Below, piece after piece: positions 45,162 to 54,671 of a stretch of 64,000 nucleotides of DNA. Under the pieces are notes generated by a model, which was given only the letters and a program-made list of their open reading frames with translations, was not told where the DNA came from and ran no database searches. The position numbers and the translations under genes were made by a program. Source of the DNA: Geobacter sp. DSM 9736 (GTDB lineage Bacteria > Desulfobacterota > Desulfuromonadia > Geobacterales > Geobacteraceae); assembly GCF_900187405.1 (NCBI RefSeq), contig NZ_LT896716.1:2236001-2300000 (forward strand). Reading direction: 5' to 3'. The stretch's first letter is position 1, and each line of letters starts with the position of its first letter.

Positions 45162-46292
45162 ATGAATATCCCATTCAACAAACCGTACATGGTCGGCAGC
45201 GAACTCGGATACATAGCCGCCGCCATTTCCGACGGCCACGTTTCCGGGGACGGCGGGTACACGAAAAAGTGTCACTCACTTCTTGCCGAGGAACTCTCCG
45301 CCCCACGGGTACTTCTAACCACATCCTGCACGCATGCGCTGGAAATGGCGGCACTGCTCCTCGACATCCAGCCGGGGGACGAAGTGATCGTGCCATCCTT
45401 CACCTTCGTGTCCACCGTCAACGCCTTCGTCCTGCGAGGGGCACGCCCGGTATTCTGCGACATCCGCCCCGACACACTCAACATGGACGAAGCCAGGCTG
45501 GAAACGCTGATCACCGGACGGACACGGGCCATCGTGCCGGTTCATTACGCCGGAGTCGGCTGCGAAATGGATTCAATCCTCGCCATCGCCGAAAGTAAAG
45601 GCATTGCTGTAGTTGAAGACAATGCGCATGGTCTTTTTGGCCGCTACCGTGGTAAGCCCCTTGGGACCTTCGGCTGCCTTGCTACCCAAAGCTTCCATGA
45701 AACCAAGAACTTCCACTGCGGAGAAGGGGGCGCCCTCATCATCAACGATGAACGGTTCATCGAGCGAGCCGAGATAATCCGGGAGAAGGGTACCGACAGG
45801 AGCAGGTTCTTTCGCGGACTCGTAGACAAGTACACCTGGGTCGATATCGGATCCAGCTATCTCCCCTCGGACATTCTCGCTGCATTCCTGTATGCGCAAC
45901 TGGAGGTCCGGGAGCGGATTCAGGGGATGCGCCGAAAGATCTGGGAGCGCTACTCGACCTGCCTCGAAGACTGGGCTTGCGCCCTCGGAATTCGCCTCCC
46001 CGTCGTCCCGACGCACTGCGACCAGCCGTATCACATGTTCTATCTCCTCATGCCGTCTCTGGCCGTCCGGCAGGCTCTCATGGCGCATCTGAAGGCACGG
46101 GGCATCCTCGCCGTGTTCCATTACCTCCCCCTTCACATCTCGGAAATGGGCCGCAGATCGGGCAGCGCAGCAGGCGATTGCCCGGTAACAGAGGATATAA
46201 GCGACCGCCTCCTCCGCCTTCCCTTTTATACCGGCATGAGCGAGCAGGAGCAGGAGTATGTGATCCGCTGCATACTCGACTTCAAAGGCTGA
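45162..46292 (+). CDS. wecE: dTDP-4-amino-4,6-dideoxygalactose transaminase
   Basis: A 376-residue DegT/DnrJ/EryC1/StrS aminotransferase very like E. coli WecE (RffA): 'CTHALEMAALLLDIQPGDEVI', 'PSFTFVSTVNAFVLRGA', 'VPVHYAGVGCEMD', the PLP lysine in 'SFHETKN' (Lys182), 'ERAEIIREKGTDRS' and 'DKYTWVDIGSSYLPSD'. It turns dTDP-4-keto-6-deoxyglucose into dTDP-fucosamine, the sugar that a WecD-type enzyme then acetylates. The ATG at 45162 starts at the conserved 'NIPFNKP'; AGGA lies upstream. The dTDP-glucose synthesis genes are not in this window. Confidence 0.9.
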   Translation: MNIPFNKPYMVGSELGYIAAAISDGHVSGDGGYTKKCHSLLAEELSAPRVLLTTSCTHALEMAALLLDIQPGDEVIVPSFTFVSTVNAFVLRGARPVFCDIRPDTLNMDEARLETLITGRTRAIVPVHYAGVGCEMDSILAIAESKGIAVVEDNAHGLFGRYRGKPLGTFGCLATQSFHETKNFHCGEGGALIINDERFIERAEIIREKGTDRSRFFRGLVDKYTWVDIGSSYLPSDILAAFLYAQLEVRERIQGMRRKIWERYSTCLEDWACALGIRLPVVPTHCDQPYHMFYLLMPSLAVRQALMAHLKARGILAVFHYLPLHISEMGRRSGSAAGDCPVTEDISDRLLRLPFYTGMSEQEQEYVIRCILDFKG

Positions 46293-46359
46293 CGCCGGGT
46301 AAGGAGAGTACGCTTCTCCCCTTGAACAGTGGCCTGCTCCCCCGAGAAAAAGCATGGAT

Positions 46360-46400
46360 AAGCCGCAGCAATAACCCTTGACTCGTTGCGGCTTTTGCTT
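46360..46400 (+). terminator. Rho-independent terminator after wecE
   Basis: AAGCCGCA pairs with TGCGGCTT across a 19-base loop and is followed by a T-rich run (TTTTGCTTT). It closes the plus-strand glycan operon about 68 bases after wecE and just before the TPP riboswitch. The long loop makes it weaker than the other terminators listed. Confidence 0.65.
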
Positions 46401-46416
46401 TAGCTTTATCACGTTT

Positions 46417-46508
46417 CGCCAGCTGGGGGAGTTCATTCGAACTGAGATGAGCCGGGTGCTCAAACCCTTTGAACCTGATCCGGTTAATGCCGGCGTAGGG
46501 AAGCGGCG
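46417..46508 (+). promoter_or_regulatory. TPP (thiamine pyrophosphate) riboswitch aptamer
   Basis: The conserved THI-box core is present: GGGGGA near the start, ACTGAGATGA (CUGAGA box), then ACCCTTTGAACCTGATCCGG, TTAATGCCGGCGTAGGGA. The ends CGCC and GGCG can form P1. It sits 77 bases before thiED and is followed by a terminator hairpin, so binding TPP should stop transcription early and lower thiamine synthesis. Confidence 0.95.
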
Positions 46509-46533
46509 CCTCTTCCAATCATCAACGATTGCG

Positions 46534-46567
46534 AAGCCGCGGCTCCATGTCGCGGCTTTTTGTTTTT
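46534..46567 (+). terminator. Expression-platform terminator of the TPP riboswitch
   Basis: AAGCCGCG pairs with CGCGGCTT around GCTCCATGT, followed by TTTTGTTTTT. It lies 25 bases after the aptamer and 17 bases before the thiED start, as expected for a transcription-attenuation riboswitch. Confidence 0.9.
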
Positions 46568-46584
46568 CAGCGACAGGAATGGTC

Positions 46585-48084
46585 ATGAACAAGCAGTCCA
46601 AGGACTTCCTTCGTCTCGTCATCGACCATGACGAGAGCACGCCCCGAATCGAAGGTCTTTATCTAGTGACGGACGAAGGGGAGCGGCTTGTGGAGAGGGT
46701 GCGCTCTGCGCTTTCGGGAGGCGTGGCTGTACTCCAGTACCGCTGCAAGAAGAATAGCCCCGAGGAGAAAGTGGCGCTGGGAAGGGAGCTGCGAGCACTC
46801 TGCGTCGATGCCGGCATACCGTTCATCGTGAATGACGACCCGCACCTCGCCCTGGAGCTCGACGCGGACGGTGTGCACCTGGGACAGGAGGATACCTCCC
46901 CCTTCGCCGCACGGCAGATCCTCGGGCCCAAGAAGATCGTAGGCGTTTCGACGCATACCGTGCGGGAAGCCCGGCAGGCGGAGGCGGACGGCGCAGATTA
47001 TATCGGCTTCGGAGCGATGTATCCGACGGGAAGCAAGACAGTCACCCATCTACCGGGGCCTGCGGCCCTCCGTGAAGTGAAGGGCTCAGTCGGCATACCG
47101 GTGGTAGCCATAGGCGGCATCAAGCGGGACAACGCTCTTTCCGTTATGGACGGGGGCGCCGATGCGGTGGCTGTCATATCTTCGGTGCTGGGCGACCCGA
47201 ATCCGGCCGTGGCGGCAGCTGAACTGGCACTTCTTTTCAACCGGCGACTCCCCCCGCCCCGCGGAACAGTCCTCACCGTCGCCGGCAGCGATTCCGGTGG
47301 AGGCGCGGGAATCCAGGCGGACCTGAAAACGGTGACTCTTCTCGGCGCGTACGGAGCGTCGGCCATTACCGCTCTCACTGCACAAAACACGCGGGGAGTT
47401 ACCGGCATCTGCCCTGTTCCTCCTTCGTTCGTGGAAGAGCAGATAACAGCGGTTCTAAGCGACATCCCGGTTGACGTCGTAAAGACGGGAATGCTCCATT
47501 CGGCAGACATAGCTGCGACGGTCGCCGAAGTGCTTGAGCGCTTCGGCAAACGCATCCTGGTCATCGATCCGGTAATGCTGGCGAAGGGGGGTGCGCGGCT
47601 CGTCGACCGGCCTGCGGTAACTGCGATCCGGGAGCATCTCTTCCCCCTGACCTATCTCCTCACCCCGAACATACCGGAAGCAGAGCAGCTGACGGGGGTT
47701 ACTATCCATGACGAAGCAGGAATGGAGGAAGCGGCACGCGCCCTACATGCCCAAGGGGTCCGGAACGTGCTCCTCAAGGGAGGGCACCTTACGGAGGGTG
47801 CCGCGGTGGACCTGCTTTTCGACGGCACCGGCTTCATGCGCTTCCCTACCCGGCGCATCATGACCAAAAACACCCACGGTACCGGCTGTACACTGGCATC
47901 GGCCATCGCCGCATTCCTTGCCCGGGGAGAACCGCTTCCCGCCGCGGTAGGACGCGCAAAGGAATTCATTACCACAGCCATCCGGCTGGCCCATCCGCTA
48001 GGCAGGGGTCACGGACCGGTCAATCATTACCTGGCGGCACAAGAACAGCTTGAACACGAAAAGAAGCTTGAGGAGCAACCATGA
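46585..48084 (+). CDS. thiED: Fused thiamine-phosphate synthase and HMP-P kinase (ThiE-ThiD)
   Basis: A 499-residue bifunctional enzyme. Residues about 20-230 are ThiE: 'LYLVTDEG', '[12 protein letters not shown]', '[21 protein letters not shown]', '[10 protein letters not shown]' and '[14 protein letters not shown]'. Residues about 232-490 are ThiD: '[20 protein letters not shown]', 'VVKTGMLHS', 'LKGGHL' and '[21 protein letters not shown]'. It phosphorylates HMP-P and condenses it with the thiazole. The ATG at 46585 has AGGA six bases upstream; the ATG two codons earlier is too close to it. The stop overlaps the thiC start (ATGA). Confidence 0.95.
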   Translation: MNKQSKDFLRLVIDHDESTPRIEGLYLVTDEGERLVERVRSALSGGVAVLQYRCKKNSPEEKVALGRELRALCVDAGIPFIVNDDPHLALELDADGVHLGQEDTSPFAARQILGPKKIVGVSTHTVREARQAEADGADYIGFGAMYPTGSKTVTHLPGPAALREVKGSVGIPVVAIGGIKRDNALSVMDGGADAVAVISSVLGDPNPAVAAAELALLFNRRLPPPRGTVLTVAGSDSGGGAGIQADLKTVTLLGAYGASAITALTAQNTRGVTGICPVPPSFVEEQITAVLSDIPVDVVKTGMLHSADIAATVAEVLERFGKRILVIDPVMLAKGGARLVDRPAVTAIREHLFPLTYLLTPNIPEAEQLTGVTIHDEAGMEEAARALHAQGVRNVLLKGGHLTEGAAVDLLFDGTGFMRFPTRRIMTKNTHGTGCTLASAIAAFLARGEPLPAAVGRAKEFITTAIRLAHPLGRGHGPVNHYLAAQEQLEHEKKLEEQP

Positions 48085-49385
48085 CCCAGCTCGACCAGGC
48101 CCGCAAGGGCATCATAACCGAAGAGATGAAGGAAGCCGCCAGAAACGAAGCGGTAACTCCGGAAATGATCCGGGACGGCATCCTAGACGGCACCCGCATC
48201 ATCTGCTGCAACGTAACCCACAAGAACGGACGCCCTCTAGCGGTGGGCAAGGGGCTGCGGACCAAGGTCAACGCCAACATCGGAACCTCGGCCGACGACC
48301 TCGACATCAGCAAGGAGCTTGAGAAGGCCCGGGTGGCGGTGGCGTGCGGTGCCGACGCGATCATGGACCTTTCCACGGGTGGCCCTGTGGATGAGATCCG
48401 TCGGGCCATCATCGCCGAGACCAACGCCTGCATCGGCTCCGTTCCTCTCTACCAGGCCGCCCTCGATGCGGTGCGGACCAGGAAAAAGGCTATCGTGGAC
48501 ATGACAGTGGACGACATGTTCGCAGGGATCGTCAAGCATGCGGAGGACGGGGTCGATTTCATCACCGTCCACTGCGGTGTGACGCGAAGCACCGTAGAGC
48601 GCATGAGGAACGAAGGACGGGTGATGGACGTCGTTTCGCGCGGCGGCGCTTTCACCATTGAATGGATGAGTTACAACAACAAGGAGAACCCGCTTTATGA
48701 GCACTTCGACAAGCTTCTGGAGATAACGCGGGAATATGACATGGTGCTGTCACTGGGTGACGGTTTCCGCCCCGGCTGCCTGGCCGACGCAACCGACCGC
48801 GCACAGATCCACGAGCTGATCATTCTTGGAGAATTGACGCAGAGAGCACGCGAAGCAGGAGTGCAGGTGATGATCGAAGGGCCCGGACACATGCCCCTCA
48901 ATCAGATCGAGGCAAACATCCTGCTCCAGAAGCGTCTCTGCCACGGAGCCCCTTTCTATGTGCTGGGGCCGCTCGTCACCGACATCGCCCCCGGCTACGA
49001 CCATATTACCTGCGCCATCGGAGGCGCCATCGCCGCCGCGGCTGGTGCCGACTTCCTCTGTTACGTCACGCCCAGCGAGCATCTGCGCCTTCCAACCGTC
49101 GAGGACGTCAGGGAAGGTGTCATCGCCTCCCGGATTGCCGCTCATGCTGCGGACATTTCAAAAGGGATCCCGGGAGCCATGGCTCGCGACATCCAGATGG
49201 CCCGCTGCCGGAAGAAGCTTGACTGGGAGGGGCAGTTCTCCCTGGCCCTGGACCCGGAGAAGGCACGGAGGCTCCGTTCCGAATCGGGTGTCGCCGATCA
49301 CGGCGCCTGTACCATGTGCGGCGAATTCTGCGCTTACAAAGTAATGGACGATGCTATGGGGAAGGAAGCGGCGGCTGCCGGTTAA
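48081..49385 (+). CDS. thiC: Phosphomethylpyrimidine synthase
   Basis: A 434-residue radical-SAM type enzyme that makes HMP-P from aminoimidazole ribotide, so it also draws on the purine pathway. Motifs: '[20 protein letters not shown]', '[10 protein letters not shown]', '[13 protein letters not shown]', '[11 protein letters not shown]', '[20 protein letters not shown]' and the C-terminal [4Fe-4S] motif 'CTMCGEFC' (CX2CX4C). The length matches the shorter ThiC class common outside Enterobacteria. It is coupled to thiED and ended by a terminator. Confidence 0.97.
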   Translation: MTQLDQARKGIITEEMKEAARNEAVTPEMIRDGILDGTRIICCNVTHKNGRPLAVGKGLRTKVNANIGTSADDLDISKELEKARVAVACGADAIMDLSTGGPVDEIRRAIIAETNACIGSVPLYQAALDAVRTRKKAIVDMTVDDMFAGIVKHAEDGVDFITVHCGVTRSTVERMRNEGRVMDVVSRGGAFTIEWMSYNNKENPLYEHFDKLLEITREYDMVLSLGDGFRPGCLADATDRAQIHELIILGELTQRAREAGVQVMIEGPGHMPLNQIEANILLQKRLCHGAPFYVLGPLVTDIAPGYDHITCAIGGAIAAAAGADFLCYVTPSEHLRLPTVEDVREGVIASRIAAHAADISKGIPGAMARDIQMARCRKKLDWEGQFSLALDPEKARRLRSESGVADHGACTMCGEFCAYKVMDDAMGKEAAAAG

Positions 49386-49414
49386 TATTTCTACGCGCAT
49401 CCCGAAAACAAAAA

Positions 49415-49452
49415 AAGCGGTGACGATTTCAAGTTCGTCACCGCTTTTCTTT
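49415..49452 (+). terminator. Rho-independent terminator after thiC
   Basis: AAGCGGTGACGA pairs with TCGTCACCGCTT around a short loop and is followed by TTCTTT on the plus strand; a run of A on the other side lets it also end transcripts coming from cheB. The rest of the interval to 49599 shows nothing else I can support. Confidence 0.9.
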
Positions 49453-49599
49453 ACAACTTTCCGGTTAGCCCTGGGCCAATTGCGGAAAACTCAGGTTGTT
49501 CAAAAGCAGAAGACCGTCCCACCGGGATAAAGCCACATGGAGACCTAAGGCGCTACGCCGCACGCTGCTGCTTTCGGGGATGGTGGCGAGATGGCTTTC

Positions 49600-50667
49600 C
49601 TAGACCTTATCAAGAACCTTTCGCGCGATATCGTCAAGTGGAAGCACCACATCGACCCCGCCATGCTTGATAGCTTCGTTCGGCATCCCGAACACCGCAC
49701 ATGTAGCTTCGTCCTGAGCTACGTTGAATGCTCCCGCCTCCTTCATCTCCCGCATTCCCACCGCGCCGTCGTCACCCATTCCGGTCATTATGACTCCGAT
49801 TGCATTGGCTCCGGCGTAACGGGCAGCCGATTTGAAGAGCACGTCCACCGACGGACGGTGGCGCGAAACGAGAGGTCCCGTCCTCACTTCCGCAAAATAT
49901 CCCCCCACGCCGCGCTTGAGCAGCATGTGCTGGTTCCCCGGAGCAATAAGGGCGAGCCCTGGCTCTACCCTGTCGCTATTTTCTGCCTCCTTGACGTGCA
50001 CGGCACATAGTCCGTCGAGCCGTTCTGCGAATCCGCGGGTGAAGTTTTCCGGCATGTGCTGCACCACTAGAATTCCCGGTGCATCGGGCGGCATCTGCCG
50101 AAGGAATACTTTAAGCGCATCGGTCCCTCCGGTGGACGCACCGACGACTATTACCTTCTCCCCCGGAGTGCTGCAAACAGGTAACTCCGGCCTTGCCCTT
50201 ACGATCGGAGGCGATGGACGCTCTACATCCACCTGGCGGTGCGGCGGAGTGCAGCCGATCACCCTCAGCTTTGCCCGTGCCGCCGCTTTCACCGTGTCGC
50301 AGATCATAATCCTGCTTTCTTCGAAAAAGGTTCGGACACTGACCTGGGGCTTTGCGATTATATCTACAGCGCCGTATTCCAGAGCAAGCACGCTGTTGGT
50401 CGCCCGGGAAACCTGGCTTGAACAGATGACGACGGGAATCGGCTTCAGGGTCATGATCATATGGAGAAAGGTGAGTCCATCCATATGGGGCATTTCGATG
50501 TCCAGGGTGATGACATCAGGAGTCTGCTCCTTGATGCGGTCCGCCGCAGTCATGGCATCCCCGGCTGTGGCCACCACTTGGATTTCGGGATCCGATGCAA
50601 GAATTTCGCTCAGTGCCTGGCGGACCGTCAGGGAATCATCTACGATCAGCACCTTCACTCTACTCAT
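49600..50667 (-). CDS. cheB: Chemotaxis response regulator / protein-glutamate methylesterase
   Basis: The 355-residue protein joins a receiver domain (1-120; acidic pair D10/D11, phosphoacceptor D56 in '[10 protein letters not shown]', Lys near 105 in 'IIAKP') by a Pro-rich linker to a methylesterase domain (about 165-350). The catalytic triad is visible in '[10 protein letters not shown]' (Ser), 'QHMPENFT' (His) and 'GMGDDGAVG' (Asp). It removes methyl groups from, or deamidates, chemoreceptors when phosphorylated. No other chemotaxis gene is adjacent, so its receptor array is elsewhere. Confidence 0.95.
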   Translation of the reverse strand: MSRVKVLIVDDSLTVRQALSEILASDPEIQVVATAGDAMTAADRIKEQTPDVITLDIEMPHMDGLTFLHMIMTLKPIPVVICSSQVSRATNSVLALEYGAVDIIAKPQVSVRTFFEESRIMICDTVKAAARAKLRVIGCTPPHRQVDVERPSPPIVRARPELPVCSTPGEKVIVVGASTGGTDALKVFLRQMPPDAPGILVVQHMPENFTRGFAERLDGLCAVHVKEAENSDRVEPGLALIAPGNQHMLLKRGVGGYFAEVRTGPLVSRHRPSVDVLFKSAARYAGANAIGVIMTGMGDDGAVGMREMKEAGAFNVAQDEATCAVFGMPNEAIKHGGVDVVLPLDDIARKVLDKV

Positions 50668-50920
50668 TCACGCTCTCTCCTTTTCCTGCTGCTGGAATAC
50701 CTGATTCACACATCGGCACCAAATGAAGCGCCTTATGCGCGACAAGCCGGAACCTGGAATCGCTCCCGGAGATATGCATCAACTTTTTTGCAGGGCGTTG
50801 TGAATCATTCACGTATATGCTGATCGGTTCAGCGACGCACAACTTGAAGCTGTTTCTAATCTTTCAGGTATTTAGAAGGAAATATCAATGGAACGCCAGC
50901 GACCCTTTTCCATAAGAGGA

Positions 50921-50949
50921 TTGACACATGGATTTTATTACGATAAATA
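50921..50949 (+). promoter_or_regulatory. Sigma-70 promoter for the tRNA-Thr region
   Basis: TTGACA (50921-50926), a 17-base spacer, then TAAATA (50944-50949). It stands about 50 bases before the degenerate tRNA and 215 before the intact one, with no other gene between. The remaining gene-free stretch 50668-50920 shows nothing clear. Confidence 0.7.
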
Positions 50950-50998
50950 AGAATGGCTTCAAGGCAGTTGCTTCGCCGTCTCTATTCGCAGGCAGTGC

Positions 50999-51060
50999 GC
51001 TGACATAGCTCAGTTGGTAGAGCATGATTCGTAATCAGCAGGCCGTGGCTGGTCACCAAA
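50999..51060 (+). pseudogene. Degenerate tRNA-Thr remnant (5' half)
   Basis: GCTGACATAGCTCAGTTGGTAGAGCA is an intact acceptor 5' strand plus D-arm, and TGATTCGTAATCAGCAGG keeps the anticodon loop with CGT. Two bases seem lost from the anticodon stem, and after position 51040 there is no T-arm (GGTTCGA absent) and no matching acceptor 3' strand. It cannot fold as a full tRNA. It resembles the intact tRNA-Thr 165 bases downstream. Confidence 0.75.
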
Positions 51061-51163
51061 ACAAACCTTGCATATACAGGGACTTAAGACAGAGGTCTGG
51101 AGCCCCGTATTTTCTTGTGTAAGATCTGAGTAAGAGAAACTTTTTTACCGAAGAATTTATTTT

Positions 51164-51239
51164 GCCGGTGTAACTCAGTTGGTAGAGTAGCTGATTCGTA
51201 ATCAGCAAGTCGGCGGTTCGAGTCCGCCCATCGGCTCCA
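51164..51239 (+). tRNA. tRNA-Thr, anticodon CGT
   Basis: A complete 76-base cloverleaf: acceptor GCCGGTG/CATCGGC (one G-U pair), D-arm with CTCAGTTGGTAGAG, anticodon arm GCTGA-TTCGTAA-TCAGC (anticodon CGT, threonine), T-arm GGCGG-TTCGAGT-CCGCC and encoded TCCA end. A hairpin terminator follows five bases later. Confidence 0.95.
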
Positions 51240-51243
51240 AAAT

Positions 51244-51284
51244 CAAAGGGTTAGGCAGATTTGCCTAACCCTTTTCATCTTTTT
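51244..51284 (+). terminator. Rho-independent terminator after tRNA-Thr
   Basis: AAAGGGTTAGGCA pairs perfectly with TGCCTAACCCTTT around a four-base loop, followed by TCATCTTTTT. It directly follows the tRNA CCA end. Confidence 0.9.
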
Positions 51285-51327
51285 GGGCATGGAAAGTTCA
51301 TCGTTTGTACTATCAGGGTGTCGCAGT

Positions 51328-51450
51328 TTATTTGCGATGGTTGCCATCAATCACGTTGTAACGGTCAGGGGAAATCTGTGCGACAATGACCGGTTTGGTG
51401 ACATCAATGGAGAAGCTTAAAACTCCGGCTCTTCGGATACAGGATAGGAG
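51328..51450 (-). pseudogene. Fragment of a ParB-like fold gene
   Basis: On the minus strand one frame reads about 40 residues including 'LLSCIRRAGVLSF', 'VTKPVIVAQISPDRYNVIDGNHRK' (in part) before a TAA at 51330-51328. 'Y-V-I-D-G-N-H-R' is the catalytic-site motif of ParB/sulfiredoxin-like proteins of mobile and accessory DNA. There is no start, and the reading frame is broken at both ends, so only a piece remains. No other feature is seen in 51285-51615. Confidence 0.5.
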
Positions 51451-51615
51451 ACAAGATCTCCCGGAATGCCTGCGGGGTAATCTATTAGAAAAGAAGTCCT
51501 CTGCCAACCGGAAGCCGCTGGTGATTTTAATCTAATATTCTTTATACAGCCGCTAGTTTGCAGGCAGAAAGTCCTTTTTCTTGCAAATCGCAACCTGTTT
51601 AGGTAAGTTGACGAC

Positions 51616-51942
51616 ATGATTTTGTTGAGAAAACTAAACGGCTCTAAAATTTGTTTTCCATTTATCCTGACGATACTGTTGCTGTTCGTCTTTAATGGAA
51701 TTAATGTTTCTAGAGTTTCGAACCTTAACAATGGCAAAATCGGCACGTATATAGGTGTCAACACCACGTTGAATGTCTCTCAAGCAGGTGTTGCAAAGGT
51801 TGGTCATTTAGTTGATTCAATCTGCTGTTTTTTTGTTTTCACGAATAGATTCGTCTTTCAAATTACCTCTTTCTACCACGAATCCCTCACAGCAATCTCT
51901 ACCTTAAATTCAGCCATCCCCCCCAGGGCTCCACCCGTTTAA
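51616..51942 (+). CDS. Small secreted protein, paralogue of the one at 54672
   Basis: A 108-residue product with a basic start, one hydrophobic segment (about residues 13-29) fitting a signal peptide or anchor, and a conserved ending 'LNSAIPPRAPPV'. It aligns over its whole length with the product at 54672-55001: shared elements are 'ILT...LF...GI', 'VS', 'AK-G', 'FQI-S', 'ES-TA-S-L-SAI-PRAPP'. The ribosome site is weak (TAGG about ten bases upstream). I do not recognise the family. Two paralogues that keep the same ends in one segment argue that it is a real gene. Confidence 0.6.
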   Translation: MILLRKLNGSKICFPFILTILLLFVFNGINVSRVSNLNNGKIGTYIGVNTTLNVSQAGVAKVGHLVDSICCFFVFTNRFVFQITSFYHESLTAISTLNSAIPPRAPPV

Positions 51943-52344
51943 CATCCCCATTTGCTTAGAATTTGATTTACAGGCTTTTTTTCATCGTTGTGAGAGAACT
52001 GCTGCATTGTCATATCAGGTTTTCTGTTGGTTAAAGAAAAATATCCACGACTTGAGCATGGATTGTTTTTCTACAAAACTTGTGGCGCAGAGCTGCTTTT
52101 TCTGTCCTGTTCGTCGGTATACAAGACGCAGGTTCCCGCTGCTATTTTATAAGATGGTTGCAGGAAATGAGAGGTATGTCATGATGCCGATACGAAGGAA
52201 ACAGGCCATATATACGGCACTCCCGAAGTATTTTAAAGGGGCAAACTGCCTGAACCGTGGCACCCTTCAATCTTCTGCAATAGCAGAATATCCTTTCCTT
52301 CAATTTTCGCAGGTGATTGAAGATATTTAATACAACGAGGTAAT
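51943..52344 (+). other. Gene-free AT-rich interval before the antiporter gene
   Basis: About 400 bases without a supported gene. The only longish open frame (52007-52330) begins with TTG without a ribosome site and has no recognisable features. A GAGG element at the right end (52334-52338) is the ribosome site of the next gene. No tRNA, terminator or repeat was recognised. Confidence 0.5.
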
Positions 52345-54105
52345 ATGCACGATCTTGGTCTCATAATGACGATAACTTGTGGCTTTACGGCGGCGCTGAT
52401 TTTTGGCTATTTGACCCATCGCCTCGGCATGTCACCAATTGTGGGTTATCTTTTGGCAGGTATTGCCATTGGAACGCACACTCCCGGCTTTGTCGCCGAC
52501 CGGGCGCTTGCAGAGCAGTTTGCAGAAATCGGCGTAATCCTCCTCATGTTCGGCGTTGGTCTTCAGTTTCATATCAAGGAACTTTTGGAAGTGCGGCGCG
52601 TAGCTATCCCCGGAGCCGTGTGTCAGAGCGCCGTAGCTACCTTGTTGAGCTGCTTGGTGGCACGTTGGCTGGGATGGAGTTGGGCAGCAGGAATAGTCTT
52701 TGGTTTTGCCGTTTCGGTGGCCAGCACTGTAGTGCTCCTAAGAGTGCTGGTAGACAACAATGAACTACATACGCCCACCGGACACATAGCCGTGGGTTGG
52801 CTTGTTGTCGAAGATATTTTCACCGTTTTCCTGCTAGTGCTTCTTCCCATATTATTTGGACCAGAGATGGCAGAGACTACAAGTCTCCCCTCGGCCATGG
52901 GCCTCTCATTTACAAAGATAGCCATCCTTGTCGCATTGACCTTCTTCTTCGGTGGTCGCCTCATCCCCTGGCTCCTTGAGCACGTTGCAGCCACTCATTC
53001 TCGTGAGCTCTTCACCCTTACCGTCCTTGTTCTTGCCTTGGGAATTGCGGTGAGTTCTGCCAAAATATTTGGTGTTTCCATGGCATTGGGGGCATTTCTG
53101 GCGGGGATGGTAGTAAGGCAATCTGACTTCAGCTTCCGTGCGGCCTCCGAGGCGCTGCCGATGCGGGATGCCTTTGCTGTTCTCTTCTTTGTCTCTGTAG
53201 GAATGCTCTTTAATCCTGCGCACTTGTTGGAGGCGCCAGGGCTTGTGCTCGCTACACTTGTTATCATATTGCTGGGCAAACCACTGGCGGCGCTGGTAAT
53301 CGTACTTGCCCTTGGGTATGCGCCGCGAGTTGCCCTCTCCGTTGCTGTGGCTCTGGCACAGATCGGAGAGTTCTCATTCATCATAGCCACCGCGGGCAGA
53401 GACCTTGGTGTTCTAAGCGAAAGCGGTGCCAACGCACTAGTCGCTGCCTCGATCATATCGATAAGTCTTAATCCTCTTTTGTATCGCGTTATCGGTCCGA
53501 TTGAGAATCGGCTTAGGCACACCCGTCTATGGCAGATGCTAGAAAAACGGTCAAAGCCGCGTCTATCCAAAGGAGACGAAAATATGCCCGGCTATGCGTC
53601 TATTTCCCGTGACCGGGCGGTAATAGTAGGGTACGGACCCACGGGGAAAACGCTGGCGCGCCTGCTTGGCGAAAATGAAATCGAGCCGATTGTGATAGAG
53701 ATGAATCTCCAAACTGTCCGCAACCTCCAGGCTGAAGGAATTGCGTCCATTTATGGGGATGCCTCGCTTCACGAAACCCTAAAGGCTGCCGGCGTAGAGA
53801 CTGCTGTTGCACTTGTACTTACGTCCGCAGGGATGCAGGGGAGTGAGGAAGTCATCCGGATGGCGCGCAGCCTCAATCCAAGGCTTCGTATCATTGCCCG
53901 AGCGGCATATCTCCGAGACATCTCGATATTGCGTCGGGCCGGAGCCGACGCAATCTTTTCAGGTGAAGGGGAAGTTGCACTAAATATGACCGAACATATG
54001 CTGCGTAAGCTTGGTGCCACCGTTGAACAGATTGACCGTGAACGGGAACGGGTCAGACGTGAGCTTTCCGGCGAGCTTCTGGCCGTGAAGCCATTTGGAA
54101 CGTAA
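52345..54105 (+). CDS. Monovalent cation:proton antiporter, CPA2 family, with TrkA-N domain (KefB/YbaL-like)
   Basis: A 586-residue protein. About 12 transmembrane helices fill the first 400 residues, with 'GYLLAGIAIGTHTPG', 'ALGAFLAGMVVRQSDF' and 'LAQIGEFSFIIATAGRDLG' as CPA2 motifs. A Rossmann domain follows (about 425-545): 'IVGYGPTGKTLARLL' for NAD(H) binding, then 'YGDAS' and 'VALVLTSAG'. It would exchange K+ or Na+ for protons under control of nucleotide or thiol signals. It lies 29 bases before a universal stress protein gene, a pairing that suggests a stress response unit. Confidence 0.92.
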   Translation: MHDLGLIMTITCGFTAALIFGYLTHRLGMSPIVGYLLAGIAIGTHTPGFVADRALAEQFAEIGVILLMFGVGLQFHIKELLEVRRVAIPGAVCQSAVATLLSCLVARWLGWSWAAGIVFGFAVSVASTVVLLRVLVDNNELHTPTGHIAVGWLVVEDIFTVFLLVLLPILFGPEMAETTSLPSAMGLSFTKIAILVALTFFFGGRLIPWLLEHVAATHSRELFTLTVLVLALGIAVSSAKIFGVSMALGAFLAGMVVRQSDFSFRAASEALPMRDAFAVLFFVSVGMLFNPAHLLEAPGLVLATLVIILLGKPLAALVIVLALGYAPRVALSVAVALAQIGEFSFIIATAGRDLGVLSESGANALVAASIISISLNPLLYRVIGPIENRLRHTRLWQMLEKRSKPRLSKGDENMPGYASISRDRAVIVGYGPTGKTLARLLGENEIEPIVIEMNLQTVRNLQAEGIASIYGDASLHETLKAAGVETAVALVLTSAGMQGSEEVIRMARSLNPRLRIIARAAYLRDISILRRAGADAIFSGEGEVALNMTEHMLRKLGATVEQIDRERERVRRELSGELLAVKPFGT

Positions 54106-54134
54106 AATACTTTAAGAAAGGAAAGGATATCGGA

Positions 54135-54605
54135 ATGAGAATTCTTTTGGCAATTGATGGATCTCCATCTAGCGATGCCGCAGTTGATGAGGTTTGCCGA
54201 CGGCCATGGCCCGAGGGGACAGAAGTTCTCCTTTTAACCGTGCGTTCACCTCTAGAGATTATGACATTACACAAATCTTCACCTCTTCCGATTGACAGCA
54301 AAGACATTTTCGAACATCCGGACTTGGAAGACATGAAATTCTTGGATATCGCCGCCACTGAACTTGAACAACGTGCGCCTGAATTGAGAGTTAAGACCAT
54401 GCTTCTGGAAGGACGGCCAAAAGATGTCATCCTGGACGAAGCAGAGTTATGGGGTGCAGAACTAATCGTGCTTGGTGCGAACGGTTACGGTGCTATCAGA
54501 AGATTCATGCTCGGATCAGTTTCTTTTGCCGTCGCTCTCAATGCGCCCTGCTCAGTGGAGATAGTGCGCCGCCTGCCCGAGCACCGGATAAACATCGATA
54601 AATGA
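54135..54605 (+). CDS. Universal stress protein (UspA family)
   Basis: A 156-residue single-domain Usp. It starts 'RILLAIDGSPSSDAAVDE' and ends with the ATP-binding pattern G-2X-G-9X-G-S/T in 'GANGYGAIRRFMLGSVS' followed by 'NAPCSVEIVR'. So it is likely the ATP-binding subclass. Its gene follows the antiporter gene and probably shares its transcript; it may regulate that transporter. Confidence 0.93.
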   Translation: MRILLAIDGSPSSDAAVDEVCRRPWPEGTEVLLLTVRSPLEIMTLHKSSPLPIDSKDIFEHPDLEDMKFLDIAATELEQRAPELRVKTMLLEGRPKDVILDEAELWGAELIVLGANGYGAIRRFMLGSVSFAVALNAPCSVEIVRRLPEHRINIDK

Positions 54606-54671
54606 ACCCGCCTCTTATGATTTAATCTTGCAACATGTGATCGACTTTCTATAACGCGCTGGGTAATGTTC

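Noticed and set aside
46378-46584. Upstream extension of the thiED frame
   Set aside because: The extra 69 codons cover the TPP aptamer and its terminator; the ATG at 46585 has the ribosome site and the ThiE fold begins after it.
45573-46640. Minus-strand open frame of 355 codons
   Set aside because: It lies opposite wecE, two terminators and the TPP riboswitch, and shows no domain.
52007-52330. Plus-strand frame of 107 codons before the antiporter gene
   Set aside because: It needs a TTG start without a ribosome site and has no recognisable feature.
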